Below are positions 17,052 to 25,753 of a stretch of 64,000 bases of DNA, in pieces. Positions within the stretch are counted from its first letter, which is position 1; every line of letters begins with the position of its first letter. A program made the position numbers and the translations under genes. This DNA comes from Streptomyces spinosisporus (GTDB taxonomy: Bacteria > Actinomycetota > Actinomycetes > Streptomycetales > Streptomycetaceae). The DNA is taken from NCBI RefSeq assembly GCF_022698145.1, contig NZ_JALDAX010000016.1, positions 124,001 through 188,000 of the forward strand, given 5' to 3'. The notes beneath the pieces were generated by a model. The model was not told the origin of the DNA. It did no database searches and saw only the letters and a program-made list of their open reading frames with translations.

Positions 17052-18770
17052 ATGACGCCGAACGCCGCTTCCCCGTCCTCCGGCTCCGCCGGCTCCTCCG
17101 GCCCCTCCGGCCCGAGCCGGAGAAGCTTCCTCGCCTCGACGGCGGTCGCCACCGCCGCGGTGGCGGGCGGGATGCCGTTGCTCGCCGCCTGCGGGGGGTC
17201 GGACAGCACGTCGCGCGGCGGCTCCTCCGGCGGCAAGGACGCGGGGAAGCTGCTGCCCGCCTACGTCGCCGGCAACGTGGTGAGCCCGGACATCCCGGCG
17301 AAGAACGGCTCGGCGATCGGCTTCACCGGCAAGCTCGACCTCGCGAATGTGAAGACCTCGGTCCCGAAGAAGCTCGGCAAGGGCGGCAGGCTCACGATCA
17401 TGTCGCCGTTCTGGGGCTCGCCGCCCAAGCAGAACAACGCCTACTACAAGGCGATGAACGACCTGATCGGCGTCGACGTCGTCTGGCAGAACCAGGACGG
17501 CAACACCTACGACCAGAAGCTCGGCGCGGTCCTGGCCTCCAGCGACGTACCGGACGTGGTGGTCGTCCCCAGCTGGAACATGGGCGGCAAGATACCCACC
17601 GCCATCATCAGCAAGTTCGCCGACCTCGGCCCCTATCTCTCCGGCGACAAGGTCAGGGACTACCCGAACCTCGCCGCGATCCCGACCGACGCCTGGCGGC
17701 GCTGCATCATCGGCGGCAAACTGCGCGGCCTGCCCCAGCCCTCCCCGTACGTCACCGGCATCGTGCCCCTCTACCGCAAGGACATCTTCGACAAGGAGGG
17801 CTACGAAGTCCCGCGCTCCGCCGACGAGTTCATGTCCCTGGCCAAGGAGATCACCGACGCCAAGGCCAAGCGCTGGGCCTGTATGGACATGAAGTGGACG
17901 GCCTTCCAGGCCTTCGGTGTGCTCTCCGGCAGCGAGAAGCCGCTCGGCTGGAACCTCGTCGACGGCAAGCTGATCAACCGCATCGAGACCGACGAGTACC
18001 TCGAGGCGCTGGAGTGGACCCGCAAGCTCTTCGCCGCCGGGGTCGTGCACCCCGACGCCAAGATGGGCAAGAACGCACCCGACCCGGGGCCCAAGTTCGC
18101 CGCCGGCGAGTTCCTGATCTACGCCCAGAACATCAGCCAGTGGTGGAGCCGCACCGCCGAACAGGCCACCCAGAACCCCGACTACAGGATCTGGGGCATG
18201 GACATCTTCGGCCACGACGGCGGCGACCCCGAGCTGTGGGCCGAACAGCCCGCGGGCATCTTCGCCTTCGTCAACAAGAAGGCCTCCGAGGCGCGGATCC
18301 GCGACGTGCTGGCCGTCGCCAACGTCACCGCGGCGCCGTACGGCACCAAGGAGTACATGCTCACCAACTACGGCCCCGAGGGCACCGACTACACCGTCAA
18401 GAACGGGGTGCCCGTCAAGACCACCCAGGGCAACAACGAGGTCCTCAACGCCTACGTCATGGTCGCGAGCCCGGCCGCCACCATCGCCCACCCCGACTTC
18501 CCCGACGTCGCCAAGGCCCAGGTCGAATGGCAGCAGCGGATGGGCGCCTTCACCAGGAAGTCCAGCTTCTACGGCCAGATGATCACCGAGCCGTCCCGCT
18601 ACACCAACCTCATGAACGACTTCGAGCAGCTCGAGGACGACATCACCCGCGGCCGCAAGAAGATCAGCGACATGCAGCAGGCCGTCTCCGACTGGAAGAG
18701 CAAGGGCGGTGACAAGCTGCGCGACTGGTATCAGAAGCTGCTCGACGACAACGGCTCTTCGGCGAACTGA
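17052..18770 (+). CDS. Extracellular oligosaccharide-binding lipoprotein of ABC importer
   Basis: 572 residues. The N-terminus has a twin-arginine signal (R23-R24 in SRRSFLAS) and a lipobox ending at C47 (LLAAC), so it is exported folded and lipid-anchored outside the membrane. The mature part is a long family-1 type solute-binding protein of the YtcQ/LplA kind that accompanies complex oligosaccharide importers. It is the first gene of an operon with two permeases and GH42, GH95 and GH12 enzymes, so the ligand is probably a decorated oligosaccharide (xyloglucan fragments). ATG 17052 follows GAAGGG and starts the twin-arginine signal peptide; an open frame further upstream adds only the operator region. 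Confidence 0.9.
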   Translation: MTPNAASPSSGSAGSSGPSGPSRRSFLASTAVATAAVAGGMPLLAACGGSDSTSRGGSSGGKDAGKLLPAYVAGNVVSPDIPAKNGSAIGFTGKLDLANVKTSVPKKLGKGGRLTIMSPFWGSPPKQNNAYYKAMNDLIGVDVVWQNQDGNTYDQKLGAVLASSDVPDVVVVPSWNMGGKIPTAIISKFADLGPYLSGDKVRDYPNLAAIPTDAWRRCIIGGKLRGLPQPSPYVTGIVPLYRKDIFDKEGYEVPRSADEFMSLAKEITDAKAKRWACMDMKWTAFQAFGVLSGSEKPLGWNLVDGKLINRIETDEYLEALEWTRKLFAAGVVHPDAKMGKNAPDPGPKFAAGEFLIYAQNISQWWSRTAEQATQNPDYRIWGMDIFGHDGGDPELWAEQPAGIFAFVNKKASEARIRDVLAVANVTAAPYGTKEYMLTNYGPEGTDYTVKNGVPVKTTQGNNEVLNAYVMVASPAATIAHPDFPDVAKAQVEWQQRMGAFTRKSSFYGQMITEPSRYTNLMNDFEQLEDDITRGRKKISDMQQAVSDWKSKGGDKLRDWYQKLLDDNGSSAN

Positions 18771-18797
18771 CCCCGGCACCGAGGCAAGGAGAAGGCC

Positions 18798-19835
18798 GTG
18801 TCCCACAGCACGGTGCCTCGCAGCAGGGCCGAGGCACACCACCCGGCGGACCGGACCCCGGTGGCGTCCGGCGGCGCGACCGGCGCCCGACAGAAGGCGA
18901 TCAAGGGAAGGTTGAGCCTGCGCCTCAGATTCAGACGCGACCGCGTGCTGCTCCTGATGACGCTGCCCGCGATCCTGCTGCTCCTGCTCTTCAACTACCT
19001 GCCGATCCTCGGCAACATCGTCGCCTTCCAGGACTACGACCCCTACGTCAGCGACAACGGCATCGTCTCCATGCTGCACAGCCCCTGGGTCGGCCTGGAG
19101 AACTTCCAGCGGATCTTCGAGGACTCGGCCTTCTGGAACGCGGTGCAGAACACGCTGGTGCTGTTCTCCCTGCAGCTCGTGCTGTTCTTCCCGATCCCGA
19201 TCGCACTCGCCCTGCTCATCAACAGCGTGGTCAGACCCAGGGTGCGGGCGCTGTCGCAGGCGATCATGTACCTCCCGCACTTCTTCTCGTGGGTGCTGGT
19301 CATCGCCGTCTTCCAGCAACTCCTCGGCGGGGCGGGCGTGTTGTCGCAGCTGCTGCGCCGGCACGGGTACGACGGCCTGGACATCATGACCGACCCGTCC
19401 ACCTTCAAGTTCCTCGTCACCGCGGAGTCGATCTGGAAGGACGCCGGCTGGGGCATCATCGTCTTCCTCGCGGCGCTGGCCTCGGTCAGCCCCGACCTGT
19501 ACGAGGCGGCCGCGATGGACGGCGCGGGGCGGTGGCGGCGCATGTGGCATGTCACCCTGCCCGCGCTGCGGCCGGTGATCGCCCTGCTGCTGGTGCTGCG
19601 CGTGGGCGACGCGCTCACCGTCGGCTTCGAGCAGATCCTGCTCCAACGCGACGCCGTGGGCCCGGGGGCGGCGGAGGTCCTCGACACCTTCGTGTGGTGG
19701 AACGGCGTACGCAACCAGGACTTCGGTTACGCGGCCGCCGCCGGGCTGATCAAGGGCGTGGTCAGCCTCGGCCTGGTCCTCGCCGCGAACAAGATCGCCC
19801 ATCTCATGGGCGAGCAGGGGGTGTACAGGAAATGA
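18798..19835 (+). CDS. Sugar ABC transporter permease (LplB-like)
   Basis: 345 residues with a cytoplasmic basic N-terminus and six predicted membrane segments beginning with VLLLMTLPAILLLLLFNYLP near residue 50. The EAA loop is YEAAAMDGAGRWRRMWHVTLP near residue 237, as in CUT1 permeases of the LplB type. GTG 18798 follows AAGGAG. Its stop overlaps the start of the second permease (ATGA), so they are made together. It forms the channel for the oligosaccharide bound by the preceding lipoprotein. No ATPase gene is in the cluster. Confidence 0.9.
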   Translation: MSHSTVPRSRAEAHHPADRTPVASGGATGARQKAIKGRLSLRLRFRRDRVLLLMTLPAILLLLLFNYLPILGNIVAFQDYDPYVSDNGIVSMLHSPWVGLENFQRIFEDSAFWNAVQNTLVLFSLQLVLFFPIPIALALLINSVVRPRVRALSQAIMYLPHFFSWVLVIAVFQQLLGGAGVLSQLLRRHGYDGLDIMTDPSTFKFLVTAESIWKDAGWGIIVFLAALASVSPDLYEAAAMDGAGRWRRMWHVTLPALRPVIALLLVLRVGDALTVGFEQILLQRDAVGPGAAEVLDTFVWWNGVRNQDFGYAAAAGLIKGVVSLGLVLAANKIAHLMGEQGVYRK

Positions 19836-20770
19836 CCGCCGTCGTCGACAAGCCGCCGGTCCGGAAACCGTCCGCGTGGGCCGCAGTGCCGCGCCCGGTG
19901 TGGGAGGAGGAGCCGAGCAGGGCGGGCCTCGCCGGCAAGGGCCTGGTGCTGACGCTGGCCTGCCTCGGCATCCTCTTCCCGCTCTGGATCGTCGTCGTCA
20001 CCAGTGTGTCCTCACGGAAGACGATCGACGAGGCGGGCGGCCTGGTGATGGTCCCGAAGGGGATCACCCTCGTCGCGTACCGGGAGCTGCTGAGCGGCGG
20101 CCAGGTCACCCGGGCCGCGATCATCAGCGTCCTGGTCACGCTGGTCGGCACGCTGTTCTCGATGGCCGTGTCCGTGCTGTGCGCCTATGGCCTCTCCCGC
20201 ATCGGCTCGCTCGGCCACCGCTGGCTGCTGATGCTGCTGCTGGCGACGATGTTCTTCAGCGCGGGCCTGATCCCCACCTATCTGCTGGTGCAGTCCCTGG
20301 GGCTGACCGACAGCTATCTCGCCCTGATCCTGCCGAGCGCGGTGAGCGTCTTCAACATCCTTGTCCTGCGCGGGTTCTTCATGGGCATCTCGCAGGAACT
20401 GATCGACAGCGCGCGGATCGACGGCGCCGGCGACTTCCGGATCCTGTGGCAGATCGTGATGCCGCTGTCCCGCGCGGTCCTCGCCGTGATCACGCTGTTC
20501 TACGCCGTCGGCTATTGGAGCGCCTGGTTCAACGCGTCGCTGTACCTCAACGACCAGAACATGATGCCGCTGCAGAACGTCATGATCCAGCTCGTACAGA
20601 AGCAGGAGGCCCCGGTGGGACTCGGGCAGGCGATCAAGACGGGGCAACTGTCGGGGCTCGCCGTGCAGATGGCCGTGATGGTGATGGCGCTGCTGCCGGT
20701 GGCGGTGCTGTCGCCGTTCGTGCAGCGGCACTTCAAGAAGGGCATGCTGACCGGGGCGATCAAGGGATGA
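19832..20770 (+). CDS. Sugar ABC transporter permease (YtcP-like)
   Basis: 312-residue CUT1 permease partner. The first membrane segment lies near residues 35-58 (GLVLTLACLGILFPLWIVVV). The EAA-type loop is IDSARIDGAGDFRILWQIVMP. The C-terminus has the usual LPVAVLSPFVQRHFKKGMLTGAIKG ending seen in YtcP/LplC proteins. The start ATG at 19832 overlaps the previous stop by 4 nt and its own stop overlaps the GH42 start by 4 nt, binding uptake and hydrolysis genes into one coupled operon. Confidence 0.9.
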   Translation: MTAVVDKPPVRKPSAWAAVPRPVWEEEPSRAGLAGKGLVLTLACLGILFPLWIVVVTSVSSRKTIDEAGGLVMVPKGITLVAYRELLSGGQVTRAAIISVLVTLVGTLFSMAVSVLCAYGLSRIGSLGHRWLLMLLLATMFFSAGLIPTYLLVQSLGLTDSYLALILPSAVSVFNILVLRGFFMGISQELIDSARIDGAGDFRILWQIVMPLSRAVLAVITLFYAVGYWSAWFNASLYLNDQNMMPLQNVMIQLVQKQEAPVGLGQAIKTGQLSGLAVQMAVMVMALLPVAVLSPFVQRHFKKGMLTGAIKG

Positions 20771-22734
20771 CGGGCCTCGCGGACGTCACCCGTGGGCGCA
20801 TCCTGTTCGGCGGGGACTACAGCCCGGAGCAGTGGCCCGAGGAGGTGTGGGCGGAGGACGTCCGGCTCATGAAGGCCGCCGGGGTGAACTCCGTGACGAT
20901 GGGGGTCTTCTCCTGGTCCCGGCTCGAACCCCGGCCGGGGGCACGGGAGTTCGGCTGGCTTGACCGGCTCATGGACCTGATGGACGACCACGGCATCGGC
21001 GTCGTCCTCGCCACCCCCACCTCCTCGCCCCCGCCGTGGCTGGGGCGGCTGCACCCCGAGACCCTGCCGCGCGACGAGGACGGCCGCATCGAGTGGTGGG
21101 GCGGACGGCAGCACTTCTCGCACGCGAGCGCCGCCTACCGCCGGTATGCCGCCGCCATCACCGAGGACCTCGCCGCCCGTTACGCCGGCCACCCCGCGCT
21201 GACCATGTGGCACATCAACAACGAGTACTGCACCTACGACTACGGCGACGAGGCCGCGGTCCGCTTCCGGCAGTGGCTCAGGCGCAGACACGGCACGCTC
21301 GACGCCCTCAACTCCGCCTGGGGAACGGCCTTCTGGAGCCAGGGCTACGGCGACTGGGAGGAGATCCTGCCGCCCCGCCACGCCCACTACCTGAAGAACC
21401 CGGGACAGGTCCTGGACTTCAGGCGCTTCACGTCCGACATGCTCCTGGAGTGTTACACCGCCGAGCGGGACATCGTCCGCCGCCACACCCCGCACCTCCC
21501 GGTCACCACCAACTTCATGCCGCTGTGGTCCGGACAGGACGCCTGGCGGTGGGCGCGGGAGGAGGACGTCGTCTCCGTCGATCTCTATCCCGACCCGCGC
21601 GACCCCCTCGGCGCCCAGCACGGCGCCCTCGTGCAGGACATGACCCGTTCGCAGGCCCGCGGCCCGTGGATGCTGATGGAGCAGGCCGCCGGAGCCGTCA
21701 ACTGGCGCGGCGTCAACCACCCCAAGCGGCGGGGCCTGAACCGCCTCTGGTCCTTCCAGGCCGTCGCCCGCGGCGCCGACGCCGTCTGCTGCTTCCAGTG
21801 GCGCCAGTCCAGGCAGGGCGCCGAGAAGTTCCACTCCGGGATGGTCCCGCACGCGGGGGAGGAGGGGCGGACGTACCAGGAGGTCAAGCAGCTCGGCGCA
21901 GAACTCGCCCTGGTCGGCACCCAGGTGACGGGCAGTCACACGCCGTCCGACATCGCGATCCTGCACGACTGGGACTCCTGGTGGGCGGGCGCCCACCAGG
22001 GCCGCCTCTCCACCCGGGTCGATTACGCCCAGGTCCTGACCGTCTGGCACCGCGCGCTCTGGCAGGCCCACCTCGCCACCGACTTCGCCCACCCCGAGCA
22101 CGACCTCGGGGCGTACAAGCTGGTCGTCGTCCCCCAGCTGTACGCCCTCACGGACGCGGCCGTCGACAACCTCCTCGCCCACGTCCGCGACGGCGGCACC
22201 CTCGTCTGCGGCTTCCTGACCGGCGTCGCCGACCAGGACGACCGGGTGCGCCCCGGCGGCATGGACGAGCGCCTGCGCGAGCTGCTGGGCATCCGCACCC
22301 TGCACGAGTGGTGGCCGCTGGACGAGGACGAGAGCGCCGGGACCGACGCCTTCGGCGGGACCCTGTGGTCGGAGGAGATCGAGGCCGCCGAGGGCGCCTC
22401 GATCGAGGCCCGCTACCAGCGCGGCGAACTCGACGGGCTGCCCGCGGTGCTGCGCAGGGGCCGCGCCTGGTACCTCTCCACCCTCCCCGAGCCGCACGCC
22501 CTGCGCGTCCTGCTCGCCCGGATCGCGGCCGGCGCAGGCGTCCGACGCGTCGTCGACGGCCTGCCCGACGGGGTCGAGGCGGTCCGCCGCGGCGACCTGC
22601 TCTTCGTCCTGAATCACGGGCGTGAGCCGGTGACCGTGGCGCTGCCGGGCCGTCACCACGACCTGCTCACGGGGTCGGCCGTCGAGAACAAACTCACCCT
22701 CGGCCGGTACGGGGTGGCGGTGCTGCGGTCATGA
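20767..22734 (+). CDS. GH42 beta-galactosidase
   Basis: 655 residues, no signal peptide, cytoplasmic. It opens with the family hallmark FGGDYSPEQWPEEVW. The acid/base is E153 in HINNEY and the nucleophile is E305 in LMEQAAG. A trimerisation-type domain (about 390-590) and a small C-terminal beta domain complete the GH42 layout. In this locus it would remove beta-galactosyl caps from imported oligosaccharides (the beta-1,2-galactose of xyloglucan); some GH42 enzymes also act on alpha-L-arabinopyranosides. Its ATG overlaps the permease stop and its stop overlaps the GH95 start. Confidence 0.92.
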   Translation: MTGLADVTRGRILFGGDYSPEQWPEEVWAEDVRLMKAAGVNSVTMGVFSWSRLEPRPGAREFGWLDRLMDLMDDHGIGVVLATPTSSPPPWLGRLHPETLPRDEDGRIEWWGGRQHFSHASAAYRRYAAAITEDLAARYAGHPALTMWHINNEYCTYDYGDEAAVRFRQWLRRRHGTLDALNSAWGTAFWSQGYGDWEEILPPRHAHYLKNPGQVLDFRRFTSDMLLECYTAERDIVRRHTPHLPVTTNFMPLWSGQDAWRWAREEDVVSVDLYPDPRDPLGAQHGALVQDMTRSQARGPWMLMEQAAGAVNWRGVNHPKRRGLNRLWSFQAVARGADAVCCFQWRQSRQGAEKFHSGMVPHAGEEGRTYQEVKQLGAELALVGTQVTGSHTPSDIAILHDWDSWWAGAHQGRLSTRVDYAQVLTVWHRALWQAHLATDFAHPEHDLGAYKLVVVPQLYALTDAAVDNLLAHVRDGGTLVCGFLTGVADQDDRVRPGGMDERLRELLGIRTLHEWWPLDEDESAGTDAFGGTLWSEEIEAAEGASIEARYQRGELDGLPAVLRRGRAWYLSTLPEPHALRVLLARIAAGAGVRRVVDGLPDGVEAVRRGDLLFVLNHGREPVTVALPGRHHDLLTGSAVENKLTLGRYGVAVLRS

Positions 22735-24920
22735 GCATCGTCCACGGCACCTGGGAGCCCCGGCCCGCCACCCGCTGGGAGGACGGATTCCTGAGCGGCA
22801 ACGGCCGCCACGGCGCCCTTGTGTTCGGCGATCCGAACGACGAACGGGTCGTCGTCACGCATCACACCCTCGTACGCCCCAACGGCGGCGAGAGCGCCAG
22901 GCCGCCCGAACTCGCGGACCAACTCCCCGCATTGAAGGACCGGTTGATGGCGGGGGAGTGGGATGCCGCCGAGGCCTTCACCGACGGCCGTGAGCTGCAG
23001 TGGGTGCAGCCCTTCCACCCCGCCTTCTGGATCCGGCTGCGCCGCACGCCCGGCGAACAGCCGCCCGGTCACCGCCGCAGCGTCGACTTCACCACCGGTG
23101 TCGTCCAGACGGTCTGCCAGGGCCGGACCAGCCGGGTCTTCGTCTCGCGGGCGGAGGACGTCATCGTCCAGCACCTCACGGCACCCGACGTGGACATCGC
23201 CCTGGACCACCGCCTCCCCGGAGCGCCCAGTGGACTCGCGGTCGGGGAGGGGGCCGTGCTCACCCCGGAGGGCGCCCTGCTCACGCTGCGGGTCCGCTAC
23301 CCGGGCAGCGACACCGCCTACACCGGACTGACCCTCGTCGTGGCCACGGGCGGCCGTACGGTGCTCACGCCGCCGGGCGCCCGGGTCACCGGCGCCGCGT
23401 CGGTCCTGCTGCTGACGCGCGTGCTGCGGCACTCCGGCGAGCTGGACATCACACCCCACGCCCGCGCCCTGCGCTCGCTGGTGCCTCAGGACAAGGACCC
23501 GTACGCCGCCCTCCTGGCCCGGCACACCGCCCTGCACCGCACCGCCTACGAGCGCGTCACCCTGGACCTGGGCGCCGACGAGGCCGAACGGGCCCTGCCC
23601 GGCTCACAGTTGCTGGCACGTCCCGACAGCCCGGCGCTGCTGGAGCGCCTCTTCGCCGCCGGCCGCTACCACCTGCTCAGCGCGAGCGGGCTGTTCCCGC
23701 CCCGGCTCGTCGGCCTTTGGACCGGCGACTGGAACACCGCCTGGTCCGCCGCGTTCACCAACGACGCCAACCTCAACCTCCAGACCTCCTCCGCGGCGGC
23801 CGCCGCCCTACCCGAAGTGACCGAGGCCCACGCCTCGCTGATTTGCCGTCAGCTCGATGACTGGGCCGAGAACGCCCGTGCGGTCTTCGGCGCCCGCGGC
23901 GTGGTCGCCCCGGCCCACACCGACGGCGAGTCCGGGCTGTCGTACCACTTCAGCCGTGAATACCCCCTGCACCTGTGGACCGCGGGCGCCGACTGGCTGC
24001 TCAAGCCGCTCGTCGACCACGACGAGACCCACGGCACCCGCGACCCGCGCACCACGCATGCGCTCGCCCAAGTGGCCCTGTTCTACGAGGACTTCCTCGA
24101 CCGGACGGACCCGGACGGTCGTGTGGTCGTCGTCCCCTCCTACTCGCCGGAGAACCGGCCCGTGGGCGCCGGCTGGGGCGCGGTCAACGCGGCCATGGAC
24201 CTCTCGGCCGCCCGGCACGCCCTGCTGACCGCGGCCGACCGGCACCCGCGGCACGCCGAGCGGTGGCGCGCGCTCGCCGACCGGCTGCCGCCGCACCGGA
24301 TCAACGCCGACGGCGCCCTCGCCGAATGGGCCCGGCCCGGCCTCGACGACACCTACGACCACCGCCACCTCAGCCACCTCTACGGGGTCTGGCCGCTCGA
24401 CGAGATCAATCCGTACGACACCCCGGAGCTCGCGGCCGCCGCCCATCGCGCCCTCGAACTGCGCGGCGCCGAGAATGACTCCGCGCACGGCCATCTGCAC
24501 CACGCCCTCGTCGCCGCCCGGCTGCGCGACGGCGAACGGGTCGCGCACGCGCTCGGCCAGGTGCTCAAGGGCGACTACTTCCACGCCTCGCTGATGAGCG
24601 CGCACTACCCGAACCGCGACGTCTACAACGCGGACGCCGCGCACACCCTGCCCGCCGTACTGATCGAGATGCTCGTGCAGTCCACGCCCGACCGACTGGT
24701 CCTGCTGCCCGCGCTCCCGGACGCGTATCCGCACGGCCGACTCCGCGGCGTGCGCACGCGGTTCGGGGCGCGCCTCGACCTGACCTGGACCCCGCACGAA
24801 GCGACCGCGGTGCTCCGCCCCACCCGCACCCACCGCGTCGAACTCCGGACTTCCTCCGGGACCCGACCGCTCGACCTCGTCGCCGGAGAAGACCACGTCC
24901 TCACCCTGAGGACGGGGTGA
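22731..24920 (+). CDS. GH95 family glycosidase (alpha-L-fucosidase type)
   Basis: 729 residues without a signal peptide. An N-terminal beta-sandwich (starting WEDGFLSGNGRHGALVFG) leads to an (alpha/alpha)6 barrel with the GH95 signature NDANLNLQ at residues 344-351. N347 and N349 look like the paired asparagines that activate water in this family (inference from motif). A C-terminal beta domain ends with LVLLPALPDAYPHGRLRG. Known GH95 activities are alpha-1,2-L-fucosidase and alpha-L-galactosidase; both sugars occur at the tip of xyloglucan side chains. The start overlaps the GH42 stop (ATGA). The secreted GH12 gene follows 35 nt downstream. Confidence 0.85.
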   Translation: MSIVHGTWEPRPATRWEDGFLSGNGRHGALVFGDPNDERVVVTHHTLVRPNGGESARPPELADQLPALKDRLMAGEWDAAEAFTDGRELQWVQPFHPAFWIRLRRTPGEQPPGHRRSVDFTTGVVQTVCQGRTSRVFVSRAEDVIVQHLTAPDVDIALDHRLPGAPSGLAVGEGAVLTPEGALLTLRVRYPGSDTAYTGLTLVVATGGRTVLTPPGARVTGAASVLLLTRVLRHSGELDITPHARALRSLVPQDKDPYAALLARHTALHRTAYERVTLDLGADEAERALPGSQLLARPDSPALLERLFAAGRYHLLSASGLFPPRLVGLWTGDWNTAWSAAFTNDANLNLQTSSAAAAALPEVTEAHASLICRQLDDWAENARAVFGARGVVAPAHTDGESGLSYHFSREYPLHLWTAGADWLLKPLVDHDETHGTRDPRTTHALAQVALFYEDFLDRTDPDGRVVVVPSYSPENRPVGAGWGAVNAAMDLSAARHALLTAADRHPRHAERWRALADRLPPHRINADGALAEWARPGLDDTYDHRHLSHLYGVWPLDEINPYDTPELAAAAHRALELRGAENDSAHGHLHHALVAARLRDGERVAHALGQVLKGDYFHASLMSAHYPNRDVYNADAAHTLPAVLIEMLVQSTPDRLVLLPALPDAYPHGRLRGVRTRFGARLDLTWTPHEATAVLRPTRTHRVELRTSSGTRPLDLVAGEDHVLTLRTG

Positions 24921-24955
24921 CCTGTGCACCTCCCCCCACCCATGGAAGGGACACC

Positions 24956-25672
24956 ATGGCAACACGCACGCTCGGCCGCCGGATCGGCATGGCCCTGATC
25001 GCTCCCACGCTCGCGCTCGGCGCCACCGTCGGCCTGGCCTCCGCCCCCGCGTCCGCCGCCGTCTGGAGCTCCTGCGACCAGTGGGGCAACACCACGCTGA
25101 ACGGCTACACGCTCTACAACAACATCTGGGGCTCCGGCGCCGGCAGCCAGTGCATCTGGGCCAACTCCGGGACCAACTGGGGCGTCAACGCCAACCACCC
25201 GAACACCGGCGGCATCAAGTCCTACCCCAACGCCAAGAAGGTGATCAACAAGTCGATCACCTCGCTCGGTTCGCTCTCTAGCAGCTACAACGTCTCCGTC
25301 CCGTCGTCGGGCGCGTACAACACCTCGTACGACATCTGGGACACCGGCTACCAGTACGAGATCATGCTCTGGATGAACAAGACGGGAGCCGTCGGCCCGC
25401 TCGGCACCTCGCAGGGCAACGTCACGCTGGGCGGCCACACCTGGACCGTCTACAAGGGCAACAACGGCGCCAACGACGTCTTCTCCTTCATCCGCACCTC
25501 CAACTCCAGCTCCGGCACCGTGAACGTCCTGCCGATCCTGAAGTGGATCAAGGACACCAAGGGCTGGTTCGGCAACGTGACCATCGGGGACCTGCAGTTC
25601 GGCTTCGAGATCACGTCCTCCTCCGGCGGACTGGACTTCACCGTCAACAGCGAGAGCGTCACCAGCAGCTAG
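24956..25672 (+). CDS. Secreted GH12 endoglucanase / xyloglucanase
   Basis: 238 residues: a Sec signal peptide (about 1-34, ending ASA) followed by a single GH12 jelly-roll domain and no carbohydrate-binding module. The nucleophile is the Glu of YEIMLWM and the acid/base is the Glu of FGFEITSSSGG, both intact. GH12 enzymes cut beta-1,4-glucans, and many are xyloglucan-specific. It is the only exported enzyme of the locus, so it should make the oligosaccharides that the neighbouring importer takes up. ATG 24956 follows GGAAGGG and begins the signal peptide. Its stop faces the GH31 gene across a hairpin. Confidence 0.92.
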   Translation: MATRTLGRRIGMALIAPTLALGATVGLASAPASAAVWSSCDQWGNTTLNGYTLYNNIWGSGAGSQCIWANSGTNWGVNANHPNTGGIKSYPNAKKVINKSITSLGSLSSSYNVSVPSSGAYNTSYDIWDTGYQYEIMLWMNKTGAVGPLGTSQGNVTLGGHTWTVYKGNNGANDVFSFIRTSNSSSGTVNVLPILKWIKDTKGWFGNVTIGDLQFGFEITSSSGGLDFTVNSESVTSS

Positions 25673-25687
25673 GCGGACCGGTTACCT

Positions 25688-25707
25688 CGCGCCCCGAAAG
25701 GGGCGCG
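25688..25707 (+). terminator. Hairpin between GH12 and GH31 genes
   Basis: CGCGCCCC-GAAA-GGGGCGCG is a perfect 8-bp stem with a GAAA tetraloop, 15 nt after the GH12 stop and between convergent genes. It is also the head of a dispersed Streptomyces intergenic repeat. Confidence 0.7.
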
Positions 25708-25745
25708 GGGAACTGCGCGACCAGCCACAACGAACGCGCAGCCGC
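25708..25745 (+). repeat. Dispersed Streptomyces intergenic repeat, copy A (tail part)
   Basis: Following the hairpin at 25688-25707, the tail GGGAACTGCGCGACCAGCCAC runs on to about 25745. The same hairpin-plus-tail order recurs at 43969-44030 after proS. I recognise the wording (GGGGCGCGGGGAACTGCGCGA) as a very common element between convergent Streptomyces genes. Confidence 0.7.
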
Positions 25746-25753
25746 CCACGGAC

